From contig NC_063156.1 in NCBI RefSeq assembly GCF_020921035.1, positions 806,001-870,000 of the forward strand: a stretch of DNA of 64,000 nucleotides, read 5' to 3'. Shown piece by piece: positions 1-12,165 of the stretch. The translations under genes and the position numbers were made by a program. Every line of letters begins with the position of its first letter. Position 1 is the first letter of the stretch. The stretch comes from Rhodamnia argentea (Eukaryota; Streptophyta; Magnoliopsida; Myrtales; Myrtaceae). Below the pieces are notes generated by a model, which saw only the letters and a program-made list of their open reading frames with translations, had not been told where the DNA came from and did not search any database.

Positions 1-2274
1 GCTGTTCGTCGCCCTTTCTTGTATGGTGGCCGCCACGGGAGGAATTATCTTCGGATACGACATCGGTATTTCGGGTATGTTTGGTTCGATTTTCTTGCAG
101 TGATACCTGGCTCAGGCTCGGTCTTAGCAGTTTCATCGCGTTTATACGTACAAGTAACTTAATACGACGAATTAGAACAGTACCATGTTACTTAAGCTAA
201 TAACAGTACTACAGAACAGACAGGCTTGTAGTGTCCTTTCCAATTATGGATGATCCAGTGATCAAGGCTGATAAAAGACGGAACAAATTCAGGCCACGTT
301 CATATGTGTTGGGGGTGCTTGTTGTGATCTCATGGCAAGACAGTTGCAGGAGGTCAGTGCGAGATTCCATTGAAGAGATTGAGCTGCTAACGCTAGTGAT
401 TGTGGAATTAATGCTGAGTTTCCATTTGTTTAGGCTGAGAGTTTGTATGTGAGCTCAACTTTCTAAGGCATGCTTTAGTCTCTTTCCTAACCATGAAAAG
501 GATCCTCCTGCGAGATATCACTAGTAACCTCGCGAAAATTAGCTGAAAGATATGCTACACGGTCATTTCTTTTCAGGTGGAGTCACCTCAATGGAACCAT
601 TTCTGAAGAAATTCTTCCACGATGTGTATGATAGCATGAAAGAAGACACCAAGATCAGCAACTACTGTAAATATGACAGCCAACTCTTGACCTCATTCAC
701 ATCCTCCTTGTACATATCCGGCCTTGTGGCTTCCCTCTTCGCTTCCAGAGTCACAAGAGCTTTTGGACGAAAGCCATCCATTCTTGTTGGCGGGGCTTCC
801 TTCCTTGCGGGCTCGGCCCTCGGAGGCGCGGCTTCTAATGTGTACATGCTGATATTTGGACGCATTCTGCTTGGCGTCGGGGTCGGCTTCGCAAACCAGG
901 TACTAACACACTAGCTGTTTGGGAGACTTATCTTCGACTTGTTTTGGTTACATTTCTGCTCGACATATCACGAGCTTTTGCTAGGTGAATCACTTCCTTG
1001 GTATGGTCATGACAATCACGAAGAAGTAATTCAAAACAACAACATTAATTTCTTCAGTAATCTCTGTTGATTTTTCAAGCATTGTCCTAGACAAGCCTTA
1101 CATACCTCTGATCATTCTTCTTCTAAAGTTTCTGGACTGTCATGTTCAAGAGGAAATATGTTTCGCTACATAATCCATTCGATGACTGTTTGATTTGCAG
1201 TCGGTCCCTCTGTATATCTCAGAGATGGCACCTCCAAGACACCGAGGACTGTTCAACAATGGCTTCCAATTCTGTGTAGGAATTGGGGTTCTGTCAGCTA
1301 ATCTCATCAACTATGGTACAGAGAAAATTGAAGGTGGTTGGGGTTGGAGAATCTCCTTAGCCATGGCTGCAGTTCCAGCTTCAATTCTCACACTCGGTTC
1401 GCTTTTCCTCCCCGAAACACCCAACAGCCTAATCCAGAGAAGCGACGATCATGAAAAGGCCGAGACGATGTTACGGCGCATACGGGGAGTTGATGATGTC
1501 CAAGCAGAATTGAACGATCTTGTCAAAGCAAGCTCAATCTCAAAAACTGTCGATCACCCATTCCGAAATATAATCCGAAGAGAATATAGACCTCAACTGG
1601 TCATGTCCATTGCCATTCCCTTTTTCCAACAAGTGACAGGAATCAATGTTATCTCATTTTATGCGCCGGTTTTGTTCAGAACAATTGGTTTAGGAGAAAG
1701 CGCTTCTCTTTTATCAGCAGTTGTGACGGGTCTCGTGGGAACTATTTCGACATTCATATCCATGCTCTTGGTGGATAAGCTCGGTCGAAGAAAGTTGTTC
1801 ATGATTGGGGGTGTTCAAATGCTTGCCACGCAAGCAATGGTCGGAGGAATCATGGCTGCCAAGCTTGGAGATCACGGAGGAATCGGCAAAGCTTACGGAT
1901 ATTTGGTACTTGTTTTGATATGCATATATGTTTCCGGGTTCGCCTGGTCGTGGGGACCGCTTGGGTGGTTGGTCCCGAGCGAAATATACCCACTAGAGAT
2001 CCGATCAGCAGGACAGAGCATAACAGTCGCGGTTGGATTTCTCTTTACATTCTTAGTTGCGCAAACATTTTTATCTATGTTGTGCCACTTCAAGTCGGGG
2101 ATATTCTTCTTTTTCGGCGGGTGGGTGGTGATCATGACAGCTTTCGTGTATCTATTGTTGCCGGAGACGAAGAATGTGCCGATCGAGCAGATGGATAAGA
2201 TCTGGAGGGAGCATTGGTTTTGGAAGAACGTAGTGGGAAAAATGGATGTTCACACTAACAAAACTGAAGCATGA
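1..2274 (+). CDS. Sugar transport protein (STP-type hexose/H+ symporter), 5' end outside window
   Basis: Major-facilitator monosaccharide carrier of the plant STP family, expected to import hexoses with protons at the plasma membrane. Exons read as 1-74, 577-899 and 1201-2274, with GT-AG introns and matching phases. Exon 1 encodes the end of membrane segment 1 with FGYDIGISG, which carries the aspartate implicated in proton coupling in STPs. Exon 2 starts GGVTSM and holds the FGRKPS loop motif. Exon 3 opens [12 protein letters not shown] and contains [53 protein letters not shown] and [11 protein letters not shown], ending WREHWFWK plus a short tail. About 489 residues are visible against about 510 normally, so only about 20 N-terminal residues are missing. 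No frameshift or stop is seen. The family call is firm; the paralogue number cannot be decided here. Confidence 0.93.
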
Positions 2275-2947
2275 TCTTTCTATTTGCAATAGTGTATCCA
2301 TAAACTCATAATGAAATTCACAGAGGCTCTTGCTGCTGTTTGAACCATTTTCACTACTAATTGTTTGATATCATCTCATTGGCCTCTGGCACTGAAAGAA
2401 CAAAAGTCCCATTGGTCTTCACTCTGTCGTTCCTAGCAAGTCAATCTAACCACCAATTATTTAAGGAGAAGGACCACCAAAGTAGTGAATGCTGGTCCTA
2501 TGCGAGATGGACGGACTCAACTGTTCTCTTTAACAACATTGACAGATTTTGTCTTCAAAAAAGAGAGACAAAGTTAAAGCACTCGATCATGACCGTGAGA
2601 GTGACATGGACAAAGAAATGTTTAGATGAATCGCTAGCCAAAGTTGGAATTTGCAGGCTTGTCTTCTGGTATGACTTTAGCAACAGCAGTTTCTTCTACA
2701 ATTAGATATAATAACACGTAGGGATCTTCTATTATTCTTATAGTATCGAACAAGCTAGTGGCTGATCACAGTTTGGGATATAGGCCCGACGAAAATGTCC
2801 TTCCCGTTTTCGACCCCTTGTGCTGCCAGAGAGTCCCGGATGATTTGAGCCCGCTAATATAGCAGGAAGGACCGGTCATTTGGCTATCTTTCGTTTCATA
2901 TCCGTAACGTGTGTTATCGGAGGAAGCCCGTGGCTGTAGGAGAAGCT
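2275..2947. other. Intergenic spacer between the two STP genes
   Basis: I see no supported gene here. It holds the 3' flank of the first STP gene and presumably the promoter of the second. A frame open from 2361 to 2705 starts at TTG, not ATG, and resembles no family I know. Confidence 0.5.
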
Positions 2948-5178
2948 ATGGAGTACGGAGGAACATGTAGATACAATGGAAGAATCACTCCGACTGTTGT
3001 CTTTGCTTGTGCAGTGGCTGCCACCGGTGGCATTAATTTCGGCTATGACATTGGCATATCAGGTTTGTTCAGCCATTTCGCAGGGTAACGTTTGTTTTCA
3101 TATGTTTTGGTTACTGTTTGACGCTTATGAGATAGAGCTTCTTCCGAGTTTAGAGAGGGTCGAACATTTTTCGTCGGTGCTGACAGAAGAACATATCTTT
3201 TCTTAAGGTGGAGTTACATCGATGGAGCTATTTTTGAAGAAATTCTTCCCGGAAGTTTATCATAAGATGGAAGAATGTTGAAGTTGGTGAATATTTCGGG
3301 TACCATTATTTTTCATATCGGGCACGCCCACATGAGCTTAGAGAAATTGAAGTATGATCCGACAACATATGACTCACGCGCACGGAATGCGATGATTCGG
3401 GGGCAATGCTTCCTAAACGGAGGGTCCCACCGATCGGTCAGCGAGCGGAGATTTTGCTCCCGATGAGCGGGCGGGGATTTGGGGGCAGTGCCACCAAAAT
3501 AATAATGGGTTTGGATTTGTGTTTAAATTGGCCCGTTTGCTATGGGATCAAAAGGATTACAATATGCTTAGGTTTTGGACCCAGTTTAGGTTATACATAT
3601 ATTGTGCTCGTATGAGAGATTATTATAACGAGTTGTGTTGCTGAAAAAATCAATATCATAGTGAAATCTCTTTGCAGAACGTAACCTTATTCTGAGATGA
3701 ATCTCGATAAAACTGTTCGTCGTCTATTTTTTTTTTATTATATATGTGATGTTTTGAATCGGTTTGCGATACATCCTTTCAAAGAAAGACTCAGGGATAA
3801 GCAACTACGGCAAATTTGACAGCCAACTCTTGACCTTATTCACTTCCTCCTTGTACATAGCTGGCCTTGTAGCTTCCTTCTCTGCCTCCTCGGTCACTAG
3901 ATATTTTGGACGCCGGCCTTCCATTCTTGCTGGCGGGGCTGCTTTTCTTGCCGGTTCAGCTCTTGGAGGTGCGGCTTCCAACGTGGCCGTGTTTTACTTG
4001 GGACCGGAGTCGGCTTCGCGAACCGGGTCCTTATGTTTTCGTACTAGGACTGCAATCATCAAGACTACACGATTGTGCTTTTCTAAGCCACTTGTTGATT
4101 TGCAGTCAGTCCCTCTGTACATCTCCGAAATGGCGCCTCCATGTCATCGAGGATTTTTCAACAACGGCTTAGAACTGTGTCTAGGAATCGGTGTTTTATT
4201 TGCTAATCTCATCAACTACGGAGCCGAGAAAATAGAAGGGGGTTGGGGCTGGAGAATCTCCCTAGCCATGGCTGCAGTTCCTGCATCAATCCTAACACTC
4301 GGCGCATTCCTTCTCCCCGAACGACCAAACAGCTTAATCCAGAGAAGCAGCGACATTGGAAAGGCCAAATCCATGTTGCGGCGAATCCGAGGCACAGATG
4401 ATGTTCAAGCAGAGCTAGACGATCTCATCAGAGCGAGCTCGATCTCGAAAACTGTCCACCATCCATTCAGAAACATCGTCCAAAGGAAATACAGGCCTCA
4501 ACTAGTCATGTCCATAGCCATTCCCTTTTTTCAGCAAGTCACAGGAATCAATGTCATTTTGTTCTACGCCCCCGTGCTCTTCAGGACAATCGAATTAGGA
4601 GAGAGTGCTTCTCTTTTATCAGCAGTCATGACCGGCGTCGTCGGAGATGTTTCAACATTCATATGCATGCTTCTAGCGGATAAGCTTGGTCGAAGGAAGC
4701 TGTTCATGATCGGGGGTGTCCAAATGCTCGCGACGCAAGTAACGGTCGGAGGAATAATGGCAGCTAAGCTCGAAGATCGCGGTGAAATCAGCGTGGCCTA
4801 TGCATATCTGGTAATTGTCTTAGTATGGTATACGTCGCCGGGTTCTGCTGGTCGTGGGGACCTCTCGGGTGGTTGGTTCCCAGCGAGATATTCCCCTTGG
4901 AGATCCGATGGGCAGGGCAGAGCATAACGGTTGCAGTCGGATTTCTCTTCATATACCTAGTGGCGCAGACGTTTCTGTCCATGCTGTGCCACTTCAAGTC
5001 GGGGCTGTTATTCTTCTTCGCTGGGTGGGCCGCGATCATGACCGTGTTCGTGCACCTGTTGTTGCTGGAGACAAAGAAGGTGCGGATCGAGCAAATGGAC
5101 AAGATCTGGAGGGAGCATTGGATTTGGCAGAAGATTGTGGGCGGAAACGATGCCGAGACCCATAAGATCGAAGCCTGA
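2948..5178 (+). pseudogene. Tandem STP pseudogene broken by an LTR insertion and frameshifts
   Basis: Second STP copy, closely similar to its neighbour. Exon 1 is 2948-3062: ATG, then a typical N-terminus ending FGYDIGISG, with donor GT at 3063. Exon 2 begins at 3208 (GGVTSMELFLKKFF), is interrupted at 3275, and resumes after 3786 with SGISNYGKFDSQLLT, running to about 4026. Exon 3 is 4106-5178. Damage visible against the first copy: a 506-bp insertion in exon 2; a one-base length change at the insertion point, so the flanking frames do not agree even without the insert; a net 16-base loss near 4000-4015, just before the exon 2 donor; and a one-base loss near 4826 that throws the [18 protein letters not shown] stretch into another frame. 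Intron 2 is also shortened to about 79 bp. A functional full-length carrier is not expected. Recent loss is likely because the rest is still well conserved. Confidence 0.88.
3276..3781. mobile_element. Solo LTR-like insertion (506 bp) in exon 2 of the STP pseudogene
   Basis: The segment starts TGTTGAAG and ends CCTTTCA, giving the TG...CA ends of an LTR. It is flanked by the 5-bp direct repeat AAGAA at 3271-3275 and 3782-3786, the expected target-site duplication of an LTR retrotransposon. It has no coding capacity. The stretch TAGTGAAATCTCTTTGCAG near 3660 resembles the 3' part of plant copia LTRs. The first STP copy lacks it at the matching position. The best reading is a solo LTR left by LTR-LTR recombination; a non-autonomous element is the alternative. 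Confidence 0.68.
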
Positions 5179-6852
5179 CTCTGCCATTTCGTTACAGAGG
5201 GACATAAGTCGATGATCGCAATCACATTTATTTCGACCGCTCTTCGTGCTCTCATTGTTTCGAACTAGATAAATTTTAGTGTCCCGATGAATGCAAGCGC
5301 TAGTAATACCCCGAAAACGGGCGCGAAGTACCCCTTTTTTTTTCTCTTTATTACTCCGTTACAAAGCGAATCCAAGAAAGGTTCAGACATGAGCGATGAT
5401 GATGGTGATGAGCATGGAGGATCCGATGAGAGAGTCAGCGAAAGGTGCGTGGGATTGAGTAATCATCGGCGTCTCTTTTGTTTGATGAGTAGCAACGTTG
5501 ATTTCAGTGTCCGAAAAACAGGAGCTTTGAGTGTCGTGAAGGCAAAGGGGCAAAAGGCAGCATGGTCAAACCAGCTTTCATCCGCACTCAAAAACTAATC
5601 CACCATGCCCCAATCTTTCCTTGACTTTTTCTCCACATCCATCAAGAACCAAAGACCCCACATCCCAAAGTTGACAAAGAAGAAGGAGAAGAAAGTCAAC
5701 AAATTAAACCCACCATCTCAATATCTAGCAAAAGAATACAGAACTACTGTTTTGATCAATGAAATAAACAAAAACCATTCTGTAGACGGATGTTGAATTT
5801 CCCCATTGTCATTTTCACCATCTTCCGCAAGAACATGGTTAAGAGATGGACATTATTGACCAAGAGTTCAAAAAGTCCTAAAAAGGGAAGGACGCTTACT
5901 ATTAACACGGTTCATCACGTTCCACCCTTAAATTCAATAAGTGATTTCATTAGAATTAGCACTTCTCATATCTCTCTCCGTTACATCGCTCAACAAAACA
6001 TGTGCTCGAATGCTCAAATAATAACAGCTCTTGTCGGTCCAGAGAGCGATACCCTGTGTTTTGCCGGTTCGATGGTCCCAAAACTCAGTTGGAACTTTCT
6101 TGTCAATGGCATCTATGCTGTACACGCAGAAGCATACAAGAACACCAGTTTTGTAGGGTTCCCAACTCCTCCACGCACTCTGTTTATTCCAATCTCAAGG
6201 TGGGGCTTCTGGCAAAATGCATGCACGGGCGGGAGAGAAGTCCGCATCTGATGACACATGACAGGACCAGCAGCAGATCAAAAGCTCGCTGGAAATTCAA
6301 ATGCCTTCGAAATTTTTTTGGGAAGGAGAAGCAGACGAAGTTGTATTTCACCTGCTGCTGCAAAATTCATTACTTAATAACGGGATGATGACGTCGTTAG
6401 GGGAAAGTTCCCCGAGTAGAAGCATCTACTGGGGTGGTGTGATTACGGTGGGGGATGTACGCAAGGTGGGACTAATTAAATTGCATTTATTTTAAGTCAA
6501 AAGAATGGGGGCCGATTGATTAGATTATTTTGGGAGATTAAAATAAGTAATTAATTATGGGTTTTAGCGGACGGGAAAAGTAGTTAACGGCAGTCGCGGT
6601 CAGAGAGTCTAACGTGTCCGTTTGATCACTTCAACAGATCACACGCAGTCAAAGAACGGCTCCGATCTTCCCGTTCCCCCCCAATTCCTCCTCCCTTTCC
6701 CACTCTCTCTCATCTCAATCCCCAAACTTCCTCGTCCTCCTCCTCTTCTTCTTCTTCTTCGCTTCACTGTTTCACTGAAGAGATGCTAGATCGCCACCGC
6801 TGAGCTCCGCTAACTTATCCGCTTTGGTACCCCATCCCACCACTCCTGCCCA
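5179..6852. promoter_or_regulatory. Intergenic region with the presumed promoter and 5' leader of the receptor-like kinase
   Basis: No supported gene. Short open frames at 5287-5598 and 5790-6388 overlap each other, resemble nothing known and are rejected. At about 5912-5995, a stretch beginning TTCATCACGTTCCACCC resembles the relic LTR sequence seen near 29500 and 51100. From about 6680 the DNA turns into a pyrimidine-rich tract (CTCCTCCTCTTCTTCTTC), typical of a plant 5' leader, ending at the ATG at 6853. I found no convincing TATA box. Confidence 0.4.
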
Positions 6853-8904
6853 ATGTCATCTCCGCCTTCGCCGCCTTTGCCGGAGCCGGCGCCGCAGCGC
6901 CTGCTTCCGGGCGACAGCCCTCCCCTGCCCTCGCGGGTCTACACCCCACTCGCCGCCTCCGCCGCCGCCTTCTCCTGCCTCCTCCTCCTCGTCGTCCTCT
7001 TCCGCAAGCTCACCCGCAAGCGCACCGCCCCCGCTGACGACGCCAAGCCGCCGTACCGGTTCTCCTACGCTGCCCTCCGCCGCGCCACGAGCTCGTTCGC
7101 CGCGGCGAACCGCCTCGGCCAGGGTGGCTTCGGCCCCGTCTTCTCCGGCTCCCTCCTGCAGCCGCTGAACAAGCCCATCGCCGTCAAGGTCATGGACTCC
7201 GGCTCTCTCCAGGGCGAGCGGGAGTTCCAGAACGAGCTCTTCTTCGCCGGTATTCTCAATTCGCCTTACACCCTCCCTGCGCTAGGGTTTTCGTTCAATA
7301 AGAAGCGTCGCAGGATGTTGATAGTCTACGAGTTGATGCCTAACGGTAATCTCCAAGACGCACTGTTACATAGAAAGTGTCCGGAGTTGATGGGGTGGAA
7401 GGAGAGATTCTCTGTTGCGGTTGATATAGCGAAAGGTATGGAGTATCTCCACTCTCTAGATCCGCCTGTTATTCATGGTGACATCAAGCCTAGTAATGTG
7501 CTTTTGGACCAGTACTTCTCGGCCAAAATCGGGGACTTTGGCCTCGCGAGGTTGAAATCAGAAAATCAGTGTGAAATTACCGTGTTGGAGAGTGATTTAG
7601 GGAAGGCTAATGGCGGATCTGAGGCTAATAAGGTCGAGGACGAGAGTAATGGTGCTGGTGTTGCTGTAGAGGATGCTGGATCTGTGCTCGAGGATACTGA
7701 GAGTGTGGCGACCACCGCATTCGAGGAATTCAATGCAGGCAGTGTGGATCAGTCGCCTGAGAGTTTTGTTAGGATTCCAATATCAGAGACATCACCCGAG
7801 GCGGTGACAGCATCTCCACAAACTATAGGAGGCATGGCAACTACATCACCGGAGGCAAACTTTGATAAGTTGAGTGTTGATAGTGGGAAGAGGACCTATA
7901 AGGGGATGATGAAGAGTGTTTCCAGGAAAGATTGGTGGTGGAAGCAGGATAGTGGGGTTGCGCAGACTGGAGTGGTGAAAGATTATGTGATGGAATGGAT
8001 TGGAACTGAAATCAAGAAGGAGAGGCCAAAGGGTGACTGGTTGGCGGCTGGTTCTTCAAGCAATGGAACTGTTACGAAACCGGATAAGAAGAAGAATAGA
8101 AAGCGGTTGGAATGGTGGGTATCCATGGATGAAGAGAAACATGTGAAGAGCACGAAGAAGGAGAAAAGAAGGCCAGCGAGGGAGTGGTGGAAGGAGGAGT
8201 ATTGTGACGAACTCGCGAGGAAAAAGAAGAAGAAGAAACGGCAAATGGGGGTTAGTGATGATAATTATGCTGAAGAAGATTGGTGGCCTAGGGATGAGGA
8301 CTTATACGCGGATAGGAAGAAGAAGAGTAAGAGTAGGAGCAGGAGGAGTAGTAGAAGTAGTGTGGACTGGTGGTTGGATGGACTGAGTGGAGAGCTATGG
8401 AGAGGTCGACGGAATAGCCATGATTTCTCTGGAGAGATTCTTAAGAGTGGTGGTATTAGTAGTACTCCCAGTATGAGGGGAACTGTTTGTTATATTGCCC
8501 CCGAGTACGGCGGTGGCAGCGATCTCTCAGAAAAGTGTGATGTGTACAGTTTTGGAGTGTTGTTGTTGGTTCTTATTGCAGGACGTCGCCCACTTCAGGT
8601 ATCTGGCTCACCCATGTCTGAATTCCAGCGTGCCAATCTTTTATCTTGGGCTCGTCATCTCGCCCGAAGCAGAAAGCTTCTTGATTTGGTTGATCAGTCT
8701 ATTCAGTCTTTGGACCGCGAACAAGCGCTTTTGTGCATCACAGTTGCTTTACAATGTTTGCAAAAGTCACCTATACGCAGGCCTTCCATGAAGGAGGTGG
8801 TGGCAATGCTTACAGGGGTCTCTGAACCACCGCAATTACCATCAGAGTTGTCTCCTTCGCCTCCCTCCCGGTTTCCTTTTAAGTCACAAAGGAAAGTCCG
8901 GTGA
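6853..8904 (+). CDS. Receptor-like serine/threonine kinase, At4g25390/At5g51770 type, with a giant activation-segment insertion
   Basis: Intronless 683-residue membrane kinase. Residues 1-30 are proline-rich, 31-50 form one hydrophobic segment (LAASAAAFSCLLLLVVLF) followed by basic residues, and there is no ectodomain to speak of. The kinase domain has glycine loop GQGGFG 89-94, AVK lysine 112, HGD at 208-210 with IKPSN, DFG 228-230, and APE 549-551 preceded by TPSMRGTVCYI. HGD in place of HRD makes it a non-RD kinase. Between DFG and APE lie about 320 residues instead of about 25-35: first acidic and serine-rich, then strongly basic with seven tryptophan-centred motifs (DWWW, EWIG, DWLA, EWW, EWW, DWW, DWW). 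From memory this insertion is conserved in the family. The start is the first in-frame ATG after the pyrimidine-rich leader. Ligand and pathway are unknown. The tandem duplication breakpoint cuts this gene at 8456-8458, but this copy is whole. Confidence 0.92.
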   Translation: MSSPPSPPLPEPAPQRLLPGDSPPLPSRVYTPLAASAAAFSCLLLLVVLFRKLTRKRTAPADDAKPPYRFSYAALRRATSSFAAANRLGQGGFGPVFSGSLLQPLNKPIAVKVMDSGSLQGEREFQNELFFAGILNSPYTLPALGFSFNKKRRRMLIVYELMPNGNLQDALLHRKCPELMGWKERFSVAVDIAKGMEYLHSLDPPVIHGDIKPSNVLLDQYFSAKIGDFGLARLKSENQCEITVLESDLGKANGGSEANKVEDESNGAGVAVEDAGSVLEDTESVATTAFEEFNAGSVDQSPESFVRIPISETSPEAVTASPQTIGGMATTSPEANFDKLSVDSGKRTYKGMMKSVSRKDWWWKQDSGVAQTGVVKDYVMEWIGTEIKKERPKGDWLAAGSSSNGTVTKPDKKKNRKRLEWWVSMDEEKHVKSTKKEKRRPAREWWKEEYCDELARKKKKKKRQMGVSDDNYAEEDWWPRDEDLYADRKKKSKSRSRRSSRSSVDWWLDGLSGELWRGRRNSHDFSGEILKSGGISSTPSMRGTVCYIAPEYGGGSDLSEKCDVYSFGVLLLVLIAGRRPLQVSGSPMSEFQRANLLSWARHLARSRKLLDLVDQSIQSLDREQALLCITVALQCLQKSPIRRPSMKEVVAMLTGVSEPPQLPSELSPSPPSRFPFKSQRKVR

Positions 8905-11900
8905 GTTTGCAACATCTGAACTATTGACGCACTTACTTCATCTTTGTGGATGGTCTGTGTAAAGAAATCCGTAGTTGTGTTTTTCATATTTTTATTTAAT
9001 GGATTTGGGTTTTTCTTCACATGCTTCTCTATCTGTTCTGATATAATTCGCAAATTTAGAATGTTCCTTATAATTATGATAGTTTGGGAGCTACTGAGAA
9101 TCAATACATGGGCGGCCCCCCCTCTTCATCTTTCCTTTGCACAACGTTTTTGGAATGCAAAAGTGGGTGGCTTTGGGTTCCTGCAGATGGTCTGTGTTCC
9201 ATATTCTTGTGATGGGTTCATTAGTAAATTTCACTAGTTTCTCATATTCAAACATTCCGTCTTTCTTCTATTTTCCTTTTCAGCTCCTGAAAAGAAACTA
9301 GCTCTGTTTATCTGCTTTCTGCTGGATTGAAAGGACATATAATTTAGTACCATCGTGGTTATGGCGTCCAGACAAAAAAGGGCAGCAAGGAAAGGACATG
9401 TTGGAACACTAATTGACTAAATCCAGAGTTGTATAAAGAGTTGCAATCAATGGGATTTCAGGGAAAGGTTGCTGATTTGCATAACTCAGTAACCAGGCAA
9501 TGTCTGTTCATTGCAATAATATCATATGAATCCATATTTTGGGTGACATGAAATCTGTTCAGCAGCATAGTTTTGAGTTATGTTCATAGTCTGCATAAAA
9601 ACTTTCACAAGAGGACACTACTTTCCTTTCCTTTCAAGTTATTAATTTTCAAGTTAAGGAGAGTATTTGGTGCAGGACTTCAGCTTAAGATGTCTTAGGG
9701 CATGTCTGGATAAGCTTCAATGTTTGAATGATATGATAAAATCCAGTTTCCCTTGATGGACCGATGATTTATATCTCTCTCAAGCAGTAGATTAAGTTGA
9801 AATGATACAGGCAGCTGGGCACAATCTCGATCCGGCTGTCACCTTTTGCTTCAGTTTGGATGGATGAATTTTGGGTTGTTTCCCCAATCCAGCATGGGCA
9901 ATTGATACTGCTTGAGAATGGGAGTTCATGATTAGTCCTAGCATAAGCTGACCAGAATTGTAGAGAGATTTTGGCAAGTTGTCAATCATGGTCTTAGCAT
10001 GCTGATAGCCATTGAGATTCTACGTGATGACACCTGTAAGTGGAAAATAGTTTGCATAATTTCTTGTTTCTTTGCTCTGTACTCTCTTGTAGATGATTGT
10101 AGGGAATGTGAGATGGGGACATGCTATATTGTTGTTTTTTGAGTCGGAAATACTGTTCTTGCACCCCATTTACCTTCTGTACATTGCTTTGTTGCTGCAG
10201 CATGGCTTACAAATGCTAATTTTGTTAGGTTCGCAATCTGGATTATAATTGTAATTTTTTTTTTTCAAAAGCTTGCAGCCTTCAGTGGTATTGGAGAGGG
10301 GATCCATATTTTAAGTTAATGGCTTTGCCGGAAGTTGCCTTGTCACCTTTCTTTTGTACATATTTGGAAGGTCTTTGCCTCTTGGGTTTGATTGATACAC
10401 GAGATTCATAGGTCTTCAACCTTAGGCGACTCGTTACTCGTTAGAATAACAAAGTCACCGCCCTCATGCATGGCATTTTTTTGCACACCAGTTTGGCCTC
10501 AGACCATATGCATAGCAATTTACGAATTCTTTCAAGCTGCTTTGTTGGTTCATGGCAAATTCAAGCACAGGTTGAAGCATGAGCAATCCAGTTGCAGGTA
10601 ATCGGAAAACAATGAACTAATTCTAAACTCCAAAGGGGAGCCAAGTGGGTGAGTATTTGGATGGAGCTCACAAACCAATTTTTGCAACGCATGTTTGATG
10701 GGCCCCATGTAGAGTGGCTAACTTGATTGGCAACAAGTTAGGGTGAAATGGGTTAATTTCAAAACAAAACCTAGTGAAATGGGTTACGTTGGGATTGCTT
10801 AAATGGCCCATATTTCAACTCATTTGCCATTCTAACAAGACAGGTGTGGGGACTTAGCTCGAAGGAAACTCAAAAAAACTCAAACTGAGATCGTGGCTCT
10901 TCTCTCTTCTCGTGTTCTCACTGATCTCTCATCCGTAGACAGCTTGATTTTTCACGTTTGAAATCACTTATGTGCCCTTTTTTATTGAACCGTCACTGCT
11001 TTCGACGCTAGTGATCGAAGCGATTCATGCTCTTTTTTATTGTCACTGCTCTCAACGCTTGGGCATCAAAAAGTTTCTAAGTTACTTTCTCCTTATTGGT
11101 TGTGCTAGAACCCTAGATCAATGGCTCATAAAACTATAAAAGGAAGTTAGAAAAACTGGAAGACTTACTTTCTAAATGTATTGCTAGTGATCTGGTAGTT
11201 TGTGGAGGTTAAGGAAATGCAGTGTGAAGTACAATTGGGAAGGAGCCATACATGCAATTTTTCAGTCATCTGGTGGTTCCGGGAGCATATGGGCTTTGTG
11301 CATTGTGTGTTGTTAAGTGGAAATTTCTAAGAATTGGAGCCCGATTGAGTTTGGTATGAATTAGGTCCAAATCGTGTCGGGTATAGTTCGCTAAAATTGT
11401 TTTCCATGAAAATGGATCAATATGTGCAAAACGGATCAAAGCGGGTCAGACCCATTTTCAACCCACGTAAACCTGACCCAACATAACCTTTTGATAGGAC
11501 TAAGTATATATATTCTCCTTATTATAAGGCTGAACACGTCTTAAGACCACATTTACAAGCCTTTCAAGAAATAATTATTCGCAAATATCACAATCTTTGA
11601 TTCATTAGAAAGCTTAGAGGTGAACTTATTCGGATATACCGACAAGCTCGCCCACAAAGCCACCAAACTCTTCGCTAATATTCCAGTCTCCAAATTAAAA
11701 TTTCTCTAAACTTTAGGTCAGCACAAGAGTTTGGTGGCTGTACTTGATATGATAGTTAATCAGATGCAAGCATCCTCAAATACTATAAGGACTTGAAATG
11801 ATTGTGCAAGATTTCGGCCTGTTGCTTCCACACCACAACCTTCTAATTTTTTTTAAGTATGAGATCTATTTTGATATTAACGAAGGATCAGAATCTGCAG

Positions 11901-12165
11901 AATCAGTTTGTGGGCTGTGAAGAATTTAGGGATTACTAAATGCGTAGGGGCTAAACTTGGTTTCCCAACTAAATCATCGGAAAATACTATTTAATCATAA
12001 TTCGGCAACTTTTTTCTACACAACGAGGATATTATCTACATATTATAGTTGGAATCAAGTAATCAATTGCCTTGTGTTTTGCATGGACACATGTATGTCT
12101 CTCCGCTGCGAACATACCCTAGCAACTATGAATGTGAACAACGTATATTATCTCGGAAACGTGCC
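8905..12165. other. Downstream region of the receptor-like kinase, no supported gene
   Basis: Matches 30206-33402 plus 38151-38227 at about 98% by eye. The TGA stop at 8902-8904 is also part of a GTGAGT donor-like string, so a spliced 3' end is conceivable but not needed. Around 10620-11510 short strings such as AAATGGGTTACGTTGGG and GGGTCAGACCCATTTT look like decayed DNA-transposon sequence. I cannot assign any coding region. Confidence 0.4.

Noticed and set aside
5287-6388. Several plus-strand open frames between the STP pseudogene and the receptor-like kinase
   Set aside because: They overlap in different frames, are low in complexity in places and match no family I recognise.
6824-7168. 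A proline/serine-rich frame overlapping the start of the receptor-like kinase
   Set aside because: Starts at TTG and is the shifted-frame shadow of the GC-rich kinase N-terminus.
8703-9104. Antisense 133-codon frame over the kinase 3' end, repeated at 30004-30405
   Set aside because: It is open in both copies only because the copies are nearly identical; composition is that of an antisense shadow.
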